Shown here in pieces: positions 1 to 9,047 of a stretch of DNA of 64,000 nt. Positions within the stretch are counted from its first letter, which is position 1. Each line of letters starts with the position of its first letter. Below the pieces are notes generated by a model. The model was not told the origin of the DNA. It worked only from the letters and a program-made list of their open reading frames with translations, and ran no database searches. The translations under genes and the position numbers were made by a program. The DNA comes from Trebonia sp963777905 (GTDB lineage Bacteria; Actinomycetota; Actinomycetes; Streptosporangiales; Streptosporangiaceae), in contig CAVZSM010000010.1 of assembly GCA_963777905.1 (NCBI GenBank), positions 1 to 64,000 of the forward strand, read 5' to 3'.

Positions 1-180
1 GGCTGACCCGCCCGGCGAGATCTATGGTCAGGTTGCGCCTGCGGCGATATCCCATGCCGGGCTCTGCACCGCCAGCCGCAGCACCAGGTCACGGATCTCC
101 TGGCCAGCCGCCGGGCGGCCCGGCCGGTTCGGGTAGGTCTGCGCCAGCCCCGCCACGCCGCCGGTATCACCGCCCGGATC
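1..180 (-). pseudogene. Transposase remnant (integrase-core type), cut by the window edge
   Basis: On the minus strand this edge reads TYPNRPGRP, then QEIRDLVLRLA, then WGY after a one-base shift near position 30. That order is the segment between the helix-turn-helix and the rve/DDE core in a transposase type widespread in actinomycetes, where RPGRP...IRDLVLRLA...NPxWGYRR is usual (family knowledge). No start or continuous frame is present upstream, so this is a scrap. A piece of the core domain of the same kind of protein lies at 27,100-27,206 on the same strand. Confidence 0.45.
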
Positions 181-274
181 GAGCGGAGAAGCGCCGTTAG
201 CGGGCACCGGCTGTATACCGCTTACCGCCTGATCACCCTGCGCGGCCTCCGCGTGACCCGTCGGCGCGCGTCAC

Positions 275-1457
275 TCATCGTGAGTCCCTGGATAGGGCGC
301 GGGAGGCGATCCGGGCGCCTTCGGATAGATCCTCGAGCTTCGCCCAGACGATCTCCGGGTGGCCAACCCGGTTGCCGAGGCCACAGTCGGTGCCGGCGAT
401 TATGTTCTCCGCGCCGACCAGCTTCGCGAACCGGAGCAGGCGCTGGGCGACCAGTTCGGGGTGCTCGATGACGTCGGTTGCGTGCCCCACCACGCCGGGC
501 ATCAGCGACGCGCCTTCCGGCAGCCGCACGTCCTCCCAGAGCGTCCACTCGTGCTCGTGCCGTGGGTTGGCCGCCTCGATCGAGTAGCAGCCCGCTGGGA
601 CCGACAGGACGAGGTTGATGATTTCCCGTAGCGGGATATCGTCCCGGTGCGGGCCGTGGCCGCTGCCCCAGCAAACGTGCAGCCGGACCCGCTCTGGCGG
701 AATGCCCCGCAGGGCGTGGTTCAGCGCCTCCACTCGCAGCGCGGCGTACCGCCGGTACTCGGGTACCGTCATGTCGGGAAACATCTGCCACCCGTCGGGC
801 AGGTCCGGGTCGTCCAGTTGCAGCAGCAGCCCGGCGTCCGTGATCGCCGTGTACTCCTCGTGCAGCACGTCGGCGATCGCGCCGAGGAATGACTCCTCGT
901 CCGGGTAGTGGTCGTTCCGCAGCCAGTGCTCGACGGTGCCGGGCGTGATCGCGGGCAGGAACGCGGTCACGTTATGTGCGCCTGCCGCCGCCGTCAGCCG
1001 GTCGATGTCGGCCTGGACGAGGGCCGTACCCGCGTACCTGAGCGGCCCGGTGCACACGTACTGCGTCGCCAGGCTGGTGACCTCGGACGCTGGCATCGCC
1101 CCCTTGAAGTCGAAGCCGCCGAAGCCAGCAGCGAAGAAGCCGGGGAAGTCCCTGCGGTCGCGGCCCGTCACCCCCGCGTTGGTCGGCGGGCGGTCCCCGC
1201 CGACCTCGGCCTCGAATCCACTCATCCGGTCGCGGATGTAGCCGGTGAACAGTCCCCGCTTGGAGATCTCCCCGTCGTTGACGATGTCAACGCCGACGGC
1301 CGCCTGCCGGTCGACCACCTCCGCCACCGCGCCGGGAAGCGCCGCGTCGATGGCGTCCTCGAAACCCGGGCCCGCGGCCGAAGAGGCGTTGCAAGGCATC
1401 AGGCCGCGGTAGCGCCCCGGCGTGGGACACGAGAATCCGTTCTGTACTGGCCGGCAT
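275..1457 (-). CDS. MetE-like cobalamin-independent methionine synthase family protein (frameshifted)
   Basis: The protein resembles the C-terminal catalytic domain of cobalamin-independent methionine synthases and their short YxjG/YxjH-like relatives, which move a methyl group to a thiol acceptor with zinc. The N-terminus from the ATG at 1457 reads RILVSHAGALPRPDALQRLF, the usual opening of the short family. The remainder, from AIDAALPGAVAEVV through VNDGEISKRG, LHVCWGSGHGPH and GTDCGLGNR, lies in another frame. The frame changes by one base in the G/C run near 1,365-1,385. His and Cys in HVCWG and Cys in GTDCG are the likely zinc ligands. A single-base fix would give about 390 residues. It stands alone; no operon partner is visible. 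Confidence 0.75.
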
Positions 1458-1613
1458 GGATCCCTGCCCTTCAATCTTCGCCGTCGCGGACGACGGTCGC
1501 GCTGCCTCTGGCAACGTACCGCGCCTTGGCGCGGCACATGGCTTGGCGGCCTGAGTCATTGGATATTCGCTGGTCGCATGAGGTGACGCTATTGGACGGC
1601 ATGCCCTAGAGGT

Positions 1614-2119
1614 TCACCGGAACCTGCGGCCTGCTGCGAGGGCTGCCGCGGCCTCCTCCCACGCTTCCCGGTAGGAGCCGATCGGATCGCTGAGGTAGTT
1701 CCACGGCACGCTGGTGATCACTGGACCGGTCAGCATCATCTGCTCGAGCTGCGCCCGGTAATCACCCAGCAGCCAAAAGGCCATCGAGAACAAGTTCCGG
1801 TCGCTGATCGCCTGGTGCCCGGGCTGGTAGGCGGGCGAGACAACGGACTTCTGCGCGGCCTGGTTGATCTGTTCACGGACATGCGGAGCCCGGAAGTAAC
1901 CCTGGCGGTCCGCCGCAGTCGCGTCCTTTCCCAGCCGAAGTAAATCCAGCGCTCGAAATGAACGGTCGGCACCAAGGCATGCACGCTGTGTCCCTCCGGT
2001 GCCTGGTCCGTCACCTGCTGCGCCAGCCGGATCTGCCCAGCCGTGGCTATGTCGAGTTGCCCGGTGACGGTCAGCGCAATTACTTGGCGTGATCTCAGTC
2101 CGTGGTGGTGGAGACGCAC
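1614..2119 (-). pseudogene. Broken hypothetical gene (two frames)
   Basis: Two high-GC3 coding stretches meet near 1,940 with a one-base frame change. The upstream one (2,119-1,940) includes QIRLAQQVTDQAPEGHSVHA and ends HFERWIYF. The downstream one begins LGKDATAADRQGYFRAPHV, continues NLFSMAFWLLGDYRAQLEQ and VPWNYLSDPIGSYREAWEE, and stops at 1614. Joined, they give about 165 residues resembling the C-terminal end of an alpha-helical repeat protein, but I do not recognise the family. No convincing start is visible, so the 5' part may be missing. Confidence 0.4.
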
Positions 2120-2451
2120 GTAGCCGCCGTTCGGCGCTCTAGCTGGCGCATGGCATAGTCGCTCATGGTGGCGCAGAATTGGCCAATCTGGGCTGCTCGC
2201 TGCAGGACGAAGACCCCGGCTCTCTATGTAACGAAAGTGCGGACTGTATTCCAGGACGTAGCCATAGTCCTCTCTGAGCTCAATTTAAGTCGGCAGTTGC
2301 TGTCGTGGCGACAGCGGTCAGCAGCTCGGACGGTAGAGTTAGGCAAGTCCCATAGTTGTCGAGATTCTCATGATCGCTGCGCCTAAGATGGTTAGCCTAG
2401 AAGCGGCGCAGGGCATGAGGAGTGGTTCGGGACTATGAAGGCTGATTCAGT
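2120..2451. other. Non-coding gap
   Basis: The plus-strand frame at 2,165-2,386 has poor codon use and no recognisable motif, so I do not call it. A tiny frame MKADSV (2,434-2,454) ends by overlapping the ATG at 2,452; it could be a coupled leader but is more likely chance. No clear -35/-10 pair was found. Confidence 0.3.
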
Positions 2452-4481
2452 ATGAACCTGTGGGCGGCCATGCCGATTATTGCGGTTGCTTCGCTGAGTG
2501 GTGCCACCGGCGTGCATGCGACGGCCGCTAATCATTTCACCGCCGCCATTCTCTCCCCCACTCCTTCCGTTGCTCTCCCGAGCACGGGAGCACCCAGCCC
2601 GGTGCTGCGGCAGGTCGGATCGGCCGAGTGGGAGACGATAGTCCTCCTGGACGATACGGGTCCGGCCTGCGGCCAGGTGCGGGCCGCAAGGTACTGGCTG
2701 GCGACCACCGCACCCAATGAGAGGATTTCCGCCTCGGTGGCGGGGGTGGCGCCGGTCGGGAATACCGAACCCGCGGCAAGCGCACTCCTCAACGGAAGCG
2801 CCTGTCAGGTGACGCTGGTCTTTGCCGGCCTCGGCCAGGTGCCAGCGACGGCGGCACTAGCCGTTGACCAGCCCGGGACATCCTCAACGGTCACGCTGAC
2901 GGTGAGCCGCGACGTGAGCCTGTTCGAGTATCTCGGAATACCGTTCCTCACTGGCTTGGTCATCGCGTACCTGTCTCTTCTGCTATCCGTGCTATACGTA
3001 CGGAGGCCGGGCTGGAAAAGTAGTCGCGGCATCCGGGATTGGCTGGAGCATCCCATTGTCGGCTCCGGCGCCTGGACGGCTAACGACAGCTGGGCGACAA
3101 ATATCTCTACAGGCCTGGTCGTGGTGGCCGCTGTACTGGGCGCGACCACGGCAACGAACTCGCTGTTCCCCGGAGTAGCGCTGGACCGGTTCTCGCTCGT
3201 GAATATCGCTGCGGGCCTGTTCGTTGTGGCAGCCCCCGTGGTCTTCGGCATTCTTTACTCCTGGTTCACCGCGAGTAATCCCGGTCTCACGGCCGACGCG
3301 GTCGTCAGGCTGCCGCTTCTTCGGGCTGCGACAATCAAGGTTCCCTCTGGGGCGAGCATCACGATGGCCGCCGACACGTTGATCCAGGATGGCTCCGCGC
3401 GCTGGGCGATAGTGCGCGGCGGCGGCACGTACCAGATTTCGCCGGGTGCCGAGATCCAGGTTCTGGTTGGCATTTCGGCGGTCGCCGAAGGAAGCGTCCG
3501 AGTGGCAGAGCCGGTCATAGCGAACGTGCTCGCGCAGGCCGTCGCGCGCACGGGCGCTGAGGCCGCGGCTCCGGCGCCTGCTGACGCGCTCAGGGCGCTC
3601 AAGCTGGCCGTCGAGCAGGCTGTAACGAATGCCGTCCTGCAGCCGGACATCCTCGATGATGAACTGTCGGCCGAGGCGATCAGGCAGGCGGTCAAGATGG
3701 CTGTCGCGGAGGCCGGCGTCGTCCGGACGGCCGCGGAGAACGTCGTTCAGGACGCCGCGGGCACGTCCGGGCACCCGGTCCTGCCAACCGCTGTCGCGGA
3801 AGGCATGCAGGCGATCACGCAAGCGCTGGCGCGCGCACTGGCGGGCAATGAGGCGCTGGCCCAACTCGGCACTGTGACCGTCGCCGCGATGACCTGCCCG
3901 GGCAGCGCGGATATCGCAGTGCTGCCGGGAAGCATGCTGCGGATCGGCGCGAGCGCGGGTACCTGGACTATTCAGGCAAGCGACGTCCTGGAGCCGCAGT
4001 CACCTCCCGCATCGCTCGCGGAGCTGCACCGGCTCCCACGCCGGCAGCTCCTGGCGCGCCGCTCGGGCTGCCGGTGCTCATTGAAGCGACGGGCGGGGCA
4101 AAGGTAACGGTGACCGGCGTGGCCGACATTAGCCTCCGGAAGAGCACCGTGATCTCGTCACCCCGACGGCCAGATTACAAATTGTGGAGGAGCAGGAATC
4201 TTCAGGCGCCGCAAAATACAAATGTTATCGTTGCCAACCTGGGGATAATTCTTATTGTTAATTTGTTGACGATGTTCGGAATAGGGGCGGAGCTAGGTAT
4301 AGCGGGCGTCCTCGCTGGTCTTTCCGACGCCTCGGCACCAGGCCGCACCTTCATCTTCGCCGCCCTAGGGGTGGTCGCCGCGCTCGTCGTGCTCTACGCC
4401 GTGACCGCGACCCGCGCGATGGCCGATCCTGAACCGGGCTCGTCCATCAGTTCCCAGGCCGGCGCCTCATTCACGCTCTAA
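2452..4481 (+). CDS. Polytopic membrane protein of unknown function (frameshifted)
   Basis: The N-terminus looks like a signal peptide (IIAVASLSGATGVHA), followed by an extracytosolic region with two cysteines (GPACGQ, GSACQV). Membrane segments follow near residues 160-180 (YLGIPFLTGLVIAYLSLLL), 205-225 and 250-275. A soluble segment (VPSGASITMAADTLIQDG) and a long alanine-rich helical segment come next. Near 3,990-4,020 the frame shifts by one base; the new frame runs through a Pro/Ala linker (APAPTPAAPGAPLGLPV) into two more membrane segments and stops at 4,481. The last 300 bases are unusually A+T-rich. An AAGG ribosome site lies about 12 bases before the ATG. Its 3' end overlaps the convergent neighbour by 15 bases. 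Function unknown; membrane target or partner of the protease operon is only a guess. Confidence 0.6.
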
Positions 4482-4901
4482 CCGGGACTCATCGTCGGGC
4501 GTCGGCTCGTCATGGCCAATCATGTCCCCGAACAGCGCCCAACTGAGCAGGGAGTGCCCAGCCGGTGAGTCGAGTGCGCCGGGAGGCACGGTCTCGGCCT
4601 GCAGCGCGGCCGCCAGCGCCCGGCCTTTCATGGCCTGATCTTCCGCCCCGCGGGCCCGGCGCTCGCTTTCTTCAGCGCGCTGCGCGAGCTCGCGTGAGTT
4701 CCGCCCGGTGATGACCAGCGTGACCCCGGCGCCGACCAGGGTGAAGACCACTGCCTGCAGGCCCCACAGCGCAGCTAGCAGCCGATCCCATGTCGCCGAG
4801 TGTGACGGCGCGTAGACAATCGTCGCCACCAAGACCCCAAGCCATGCCGCGGTGACGGGCACCGCAAGGAGCCACACAAGGTAATTCCTGGTCCACTTCA
4901 C
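4467..4901 (-). CDS. Small two-helix membrane protein with coiled coil
   Basis: A GTG start at 4901 overlaps the stop of the upstream gene by GTGA, which fixes the start and indicates translational coupling. The 144-residue product has two membrane helices (YLVWLLAVPVTAAWLGVLV and LQAVVFTLVGAGVTLVITG). They are followed by a charged coiled-coil segment (RELAQRAEESERRARGAED) and an acidic C-terminal tail. It is the last gene of the caspase operon. No enzymatic motif is visible; a membrane anchor or effector-scaffold role is inferred from position only. Confidence 0.75.
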   Translation of the reverse strand: MKWTRNYLVWLLAVPVTAAWLGVLVATIVYAPSHSATWDRLLAALWGLQAVVFTLVGAGVTLVITGRNSRELAQRAEESERRARGAEDQAMKGRALAAALQAETVPPGALDSPAGHSLLSWALFGDMIGHDEPTPDDESRLERE

Positions 4902-6178
4902 TGCTTCTCCTCGGTGATCCTGTGCCTGCCTCGCCGCTTCTGCACGGAGACGGGCACGGTGCTGATGCCTCGTGGCTGCTTCAAGGTGTTGTCCAGCCCC
5001 GATCGGATGAACGCGTAGGCGATCGCCCACGCGGCGCGCTGCCGCCAGCGGCGGCCCTCAAGGCTGACCGGCCGCCGCTGGGAGGTCGGCCTGGTCACGG
5101 TGGCGGCCAGCGGGTCGGTCTCTGCCGAAACCTTGCTATAAGACGTAACGAGGCGAGCGAGTGCTTCGCCCCCGTGCTTAAGGCGCCCGAAGTCGACTCG
5201 CGCCGAGTCCGGGTCGGCGGCGAGGCGGAACGCGAGCCGCACCGCGACGCCGAGCCCGAGCGCCATCACCGGGCGGGCGGCTTCGGCGCGGACCAGCAGG
5301 TCGGTCGCCTGCCGTGGCTGCCCGAGCAGCCAGGCGGACTGTGCTTCGAGGATCAGGCCGTCAGCGCCGAGGAACCGGGCGGCTTGCGTCCGGCGGCACC
5401 AGCCAGCGAGCGCCCCAGCGTCCCCGCTCAGTGCACAGGCGTACCCGATGAGCAGCTGAGCGAAGGAGGGAGACGCCCACCGGACCGGGTCCCGGTCGGC
5501 GATGGCGCGCGCCAGGGCTCGCGCCATCGCCCCCGCCAGGCGGTACTCGCCGACGTCGAGGTAGGCGAGCAGGAGGCGGCTGGCGTCATCGGAGGGCGTG
5601 AGCGCCGGCCGAGCTCCCCACGGGCGGTCGAATGCGACGTGCACCACCGCCGACTCGTCGAGAGCGACGCGCGGGATAGCGATCTCGCGGGTCGGCGTGC
5701 TGCTGCCCGCAAGCCTGAGGCGCAAGGGCGCCGACGTTTCCTGCCGGCCGCCGATGCGGAGCAGCCCGTGGTCGCGGCTGATTCTCAGCCAGTCGTCTTC
5801 CGGCAGGGGCGCGGTGGCGCCGGACCAGCGCGCGACGCGGAAAGCGAGGCTGCCGCGCGCGTCACCGGTGCGCTCCTCTCCGGCTGCCGGGTCTGCGAAG
5901 GCGGCGCGGAGCACGTCGGATGCCGGGAACGGCACCTCAAGAAGGCCGTGGTCCGCGGGCGCAAGCTCCGCGGTGAGCGGCGCGCCGCCAGGCACGACCG
6001 CGGCGGCCGTCACGCGCCCGGCCGGGAGGTCGACGGGCTCGCCCGGTGCGACCACGCGATCGACTCCTCCCGCGCGCAGGACCAGCGGGAGGGTTCTCCC
6101 CAGCGTCGCCCGGTACTCATCGGGCCAGCGGAAACGGACACGGACGGAACCTGGCCGCTCCCCGGGGTCCGCGGTCAT
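4898..6178 (-). CDS. Caspase-operon partner, hypothetical protein
   Basis: The ATG at 6178 overlaps the stop of the caspase gene as ATGA, which favours this start over an in-frame GTG slightly upstream. The product is 426 residues. The first ~150 residues look beta-rich (RVRFRWPDEYRATL, AGRVTAAAVVP), like an adaptor sandwich domain. The second half is helical, with repeated Ala/Leu-rich segments (RLLLAYLDVGEYRLAGAMAR, AQLLIGYACALSGDAGALAG) suggesting TPR-like repeats. The basic tail (VQKRRGRHRITEEKQ) overlaps the next gene. I do not recognise the family. The arrangement implies a dedicated partner of the protease, perhaps a sensor or regulator (inference). Confidence 0.7.
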   Translation of the reverse strand: MTADPGERPGSVRVRFRWPDEYRATLGRTLPLVLRAGGVDRVVAPGEPVDLPAGRVTAAAVVPGGAPLTAELAPADHGLLEVPFPASDVLRAAFADPAAGEERTGDARGSLAFRVARWSGATAPLPEDDWLRISRDHGLLRIGGRQETSAPLRLRLAGSSTPTREIAIPRVALDESAVVHVAFDRPWGARPALTPSDDASRLLLAYLDVGEYRLAGAMARALARAIADRDPVRWASPSFAQLLIGYACALSGDAGALAGWCRRTQAARFLGADGLILEAQSAWLLGQPRQATDLLVRAEAARPVMALGLGVAVRLAFRLAADPDSARVDFGRLKHGGEALARLVTSYSKVSAETDPLAATVTRPTSQRRPVSLEGRRWRQRAAWAIAYAFIRSGLDNTLKQPRGISTVPVSVQKRRGRHRITEEKQ

Positions 6179-7413
6179 GACGGCATCGCTATCTCCTGGC
6201 ACTTCACCAGCTGCAACTGCTCGTCGGAGTAGATACGCCGGCCTTCCGTGCTCTCCACATAGGGGGAATACACGCCCGCCGGCAGCCGGACCTCCTTTCC
6301 GTCGAAGGCGTCGTCGACAACAACGGACTCCGTCGCGCCCACTCCCTGAAACACAACCTTGACCGGCGGTGTCCGGCCGGCGAGCACGTCCCTGAGTACG
6401 ACCTCGAACTCCGGCGCCGGCTCCGGGATGGCGATGTTCTTGTACCCGCCGTCGACAGTCGCCTCGTACTTGTCGTCGGAACGCTTGACCGAGGACAGCA
6501 GGCCCTTGAGTTTGGGGTTTATCTCCGCCGAGAGGCGGTTGTTCGTGATGCCGAAGCGGGCTCTATTGCCATCAGAGATGATGTCGCCGGCCATGCGGAG
6601 AAGCGCGTCCTCGCTCATGCGGTCGGTGTAGGCGCCCAGCAGGCCCCACGAAAGGAGCGTGCCCCTCTCGTCCATCGCGAACGTCTTCGTCCCGACCCTG
6701 GCGGCGCTGACAGCGACCCAGCTCACGCGGTGCTTGTCACTCGGCCGGAACTTGTTGATGGCCCTCCCGGCCGCGCCCGTCACGTCGGGCACGTCGTCGC
6801 CACTGAGCGCGCAGCAGTCGTAGACGAAGATGTTGTCCTTCGCAGCGCAACCGCCCATGTTTTCCTGGACCAGGCTGAGGTTGATAGCGCCATCGTAATT
6901 GCTGCCCAGCTCGAGCTCATCCGCGAGGAAAACCATACTCACGGCCTTATCCAGGGCGACACCGTGACCCGCGATATAGAGAATCGCGAGATTCTGGTCG
7001 TTTGTGTTGCAGTCGTCTGCCCAGTCCTGCAAGGCCCGAGTGACTTCGCTCACGGTCGCCGGCCGGTGTTTCGGTGACCTGAGGTCAGCGCACTCGCGCT
7101 TGAGCGGCGAGAGCATCAGCCGCAGCGTCGCGAGCGATCGTCCCTCGGGCTCATGAAACTCCTGCCTCAGGTAGCTGGCGAAACGCTGGGCCGCCCGGGC
7201 GGCGCCAGGCAGTGTCTCGAAGGGCTTGCGCGGCTCGCCCCGGCGCGGGCGGGACTCGGCGTACTTGCCGACGCCGATGACCACGGCGTGGGTACGCCCG
7301 CCCGTGCCTTGCCAGCCGTCATCCTCATACACCAAGGACGTATCGCCCCACCCGAGGCACGTCGTGCCGTCGTGCTGGCATTTATCCCCGGGTCCTTCTG
7401 GCGGCTTCAGCAC
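6175..7413 (-). CDS. Caspase-like (peptidase C14 / metacaspase) protease
   Basis: The 412-residue product carries the caspase fold signature. A first strand reads HAVVIGVGKYAES. The catalytic histidine is His150 in NLAILYIAGHGV, and the catalytic cysteine is Cys201 in NIFVYDCCALSGDD, the DxCxxG-type motif with Cys in place of the usual Ala before it. After the ~270-residue protease domain comes a beta-rich tail (VVLRDVLAGRTPPVKVVFQG...AGVYSPYVES). The GTG at 7413 overlaps the stop of the upstream gene and is preferred to longer in-frame starts without a ribosome site. Bacterial caspase-like proteases often act as suicide effectors or cleave a toxin partner after a sensor is triggered (family knowledge). 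The tight overlaps suggest all four products act together. Confidence 0.88.
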   Translation of the reverse strand: MLKPPEGPGDKCQHDGTTCLGWGDTSLVYEDDGWQGTGGRTHAVVIGVGKYAESRPRRGEPRKPFETLPGAARAAQRFASYLRQEFHEPEGRSLATLRLMLSPLKRECADLRSPKHRPATVSEVTRALQDWADDCNTNDQNLAILYIAGHGVALDKAVSMVFLADELELGSNYDGAINLSLVQENMGGCAAKDNIFVYDCCALSGDDVPDVTGAAGRAINKFRPSDKHRVSWVAVSAARVGTKTFAMDERGTLLSWGLLGAYTDRMSEDALLRMAGDIISDGNRARFGITNNRLSAEINPKLKGLLSSVKRSDDKYEATVDGGYKNIAIPEPAPEFEVVLRDVLAGRTPPVKVVFQGVGATESVVVDDAFDGKEVRLPAGVYSPYVESTEGRRIYSDEQLQLVKCQEIAMPS

Positions 7414-8327
7414 GACTTCACCACGTCGATCTTGACGGCGCTGGCGAGCGGGACGCGGGTCACCGACCCATCCGACTGGGTGAGGAGAATCAGGCGGCCC
7501 GAGTTTGCCGCCAGGAGCACCCCGCATCGGGTTGAGCCGCCGGTAAGAGTGATCTTCAGGGCGGAATCGGACGCCTTCGCGGGCGCCGTCCAGGCGATTG
7601 CGGCGGCAATCGCCACGAGGGTGATGCTGACGACCGCCGCCCCGACACCAAGCCGAAGGCGGTTACTGATCTTCGTCACCTCGGCGCGCCGTTGACTGTA
7701 CCAAGCGAGCAACTTCGCGTCCGGGCTGACCTCGACGTTCTTCGGCCAGCCGTACGCCGCGGCGTAAGAGGCGAGGATAGCGACGACAGCGATCGCGACG
7801 GCGAGTCCGGCCAGGCCGAGCACCCAGGACTTGCGCGTGGTTGAGAGGTTCTCGAGAATCGTTCCGCCGGCCACCGTGCTAGCGATCCCGAACAGGGCGA
7901 GCACGGCACCGACGCCGCCTACCCATTTATCGGCCGCCGCACGCAGGCGCGTTTCGGCATCTTGCTGTGCTTTCTGCAGCGCTTCGGCGGCATCGATCAC
8001 GCGGTTATCGACAGCAGGTGCGGCGTGTGCGGTGCCCGACCCGTCTCGGTAGAACGTCGTGTACCAAAAGGCCCCGCAGGACTGCTTCTCATCATCATCG
8101 GCAGGATGGTTCATGCCACAGGCACAGTCAACGCGGCGCGTGGTCGAGTCATCGCCCTGCCCGCCCATCGCGACGATGGTGCTCCAGATGAACAAGGTGC
8201 TGTGCTTGCAGCGCGGGCAGGCGCCGGAGGCGCTCGTCTCGCCCCAGTCCACCGTCCAGCCGGCGAGGAACTCCGCGGTAGGAGTCACGCGAGACTGGCG
8301 GTACTCATCAAGAGAAGGAGTCCCCAT
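7407..8327 (-). CDS. Zinc-ribbon membrane protein, first gene of the caspase operon
   Basis: The 306-residue protein begins with a cytosolic metal-binding region: ACPRCKH, then VDCACG, then a further Cys in QSCGAFW, which together can form a zinc ribbon. A coiled-coil stretch follows (RVIDAAEALQKAQQDAETR). Three membrane segments are near residues 138-157 (VGGVGAVLALFGIASTVAGG), 168-193 and 226-249. A soluble C-terminal tail ends DVVKSC and overlaps the caspase start by seven bases. It leads the operon and is a natural candidate for the sensor or membrane platform (inference). A 37-codon frame (8,421-8,308) overlaps its start but is probably not a gene. Confidence 0.75.
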   Translation of the reverse strand: MGTPSLDEYRQSRVTPTAEFLAGWTVDWGETSASGACPRCKHSTLFIWSTIVAMGGQGDDSTTRRVDCACGMNHPADDDEKQSCGAFWYTTFYRDGSGTAHAAPAVDNRVIDAAEALQKAQQDAETRLRAAADKWVGGVGAVLALFGIASTVAGGTILENLSTTRKSWVLGLAGLAVAIAVVAILASYAAAYGWPKNVEVSPDAKLLAWYSQRRAEVTKISNRLRLGVGAAVVSITLVAIAAAIAWTAPAKASDSALKITLTGGSTRCGVLLAANSGRLILLTQSDGSVTRVPLASAVKIDVVKSC

Positions 8328-8421
8328 GACAAAAGCCTGCCACGAGCCAGCCGTTCTTGGCTCTGCGTTCGCGTCGCGCTTTTAGAAAGATTTCTCTTCG
8401 CTCATTAATCATCTGGGTCAT

Positions 8422-9047
8422 CGCGGATCCGCGCACAGTGATCGGGCCTTGAGCTCGACCCCGCGGGTGTAGGTATACAACAGGCTCCCAGCCTCGCATG
8501 CAGCGCGCCGCTCTCATTTTATCTCTGGATCAGACAGTTAGTCACAGATAGCGTCACCGTTTGGGACCTCGCATACAGGGTGCTAAGCGGTACTGCCGCA
8601 CTTCGCTGTTACATAACACCACGGAAGTCGCAGTTACCCTGATCCAGAGGTATTCAGCCCAGCCTGCATATTTACCTGTCACAACGATCGGGCGAACTGG
8701 GCCTAGCTGCGGTGACAGCGTTTGGACCAAGACCGTACAGAACTAGAAAATCTGGGCGCAGGTGTCGCTCCACAGATTCTCGAACGTGAGTCGAAATATT
8801 CGGCGATAGGTGCGCCGTGATGCTGGCAGGTACCGCTGGGCGAGAGGGGCCCTGGTATGCCCGCTGTCGTGATCGGAAGAGCAGCTAGAGAAATGGTGGC
8901 TCATTGCTAGCGTGGTTACTTAGTGGGTGCCCGCGGTGGCTGGCCGCGCAGTCGAGGACGCCAGCCCCACGCCACGGCAGCGACCAGCCGACGAGGCGGT
9001 ACCCAAAACTCGCGCAGTCCGCAGGCGCGCGAGGCTACTGTTTCGGG
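8422..9047. other. Gap without a supported gene
   Basis: This stretch is less G+C-rich than its surroundings (for example 8,510-8,760) and carries only short frames with poor codon use. It lies between the 5' end of the leftward caspase operon and the rightward endonuclease gene, so it should contain promoters for both. I could not pick a convincing pair of -35/-10 boxes. No RNA gene is evident. Confidence 0.3.

Noticed and set aside
2165..2386. Small plus-strand gene before the polytopic membrane protein
   Set aside because: Poor third-position bias, no ribosome site, no motif.
4922..6232. Plus-strand open frame of 436 codons opposite the caspase partner gene
   Set aside because: Composition is Arg/Gly/Pro-rich without motifs, and the minus-strand genes overlap precisely as an operon.
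8308..8421. 37-codon leader peptide overlapping the first caspase-operon gene
   Set aside because: Begins at a plausible ATG but has no ribosome site or known counterpart; kept only as a remark.
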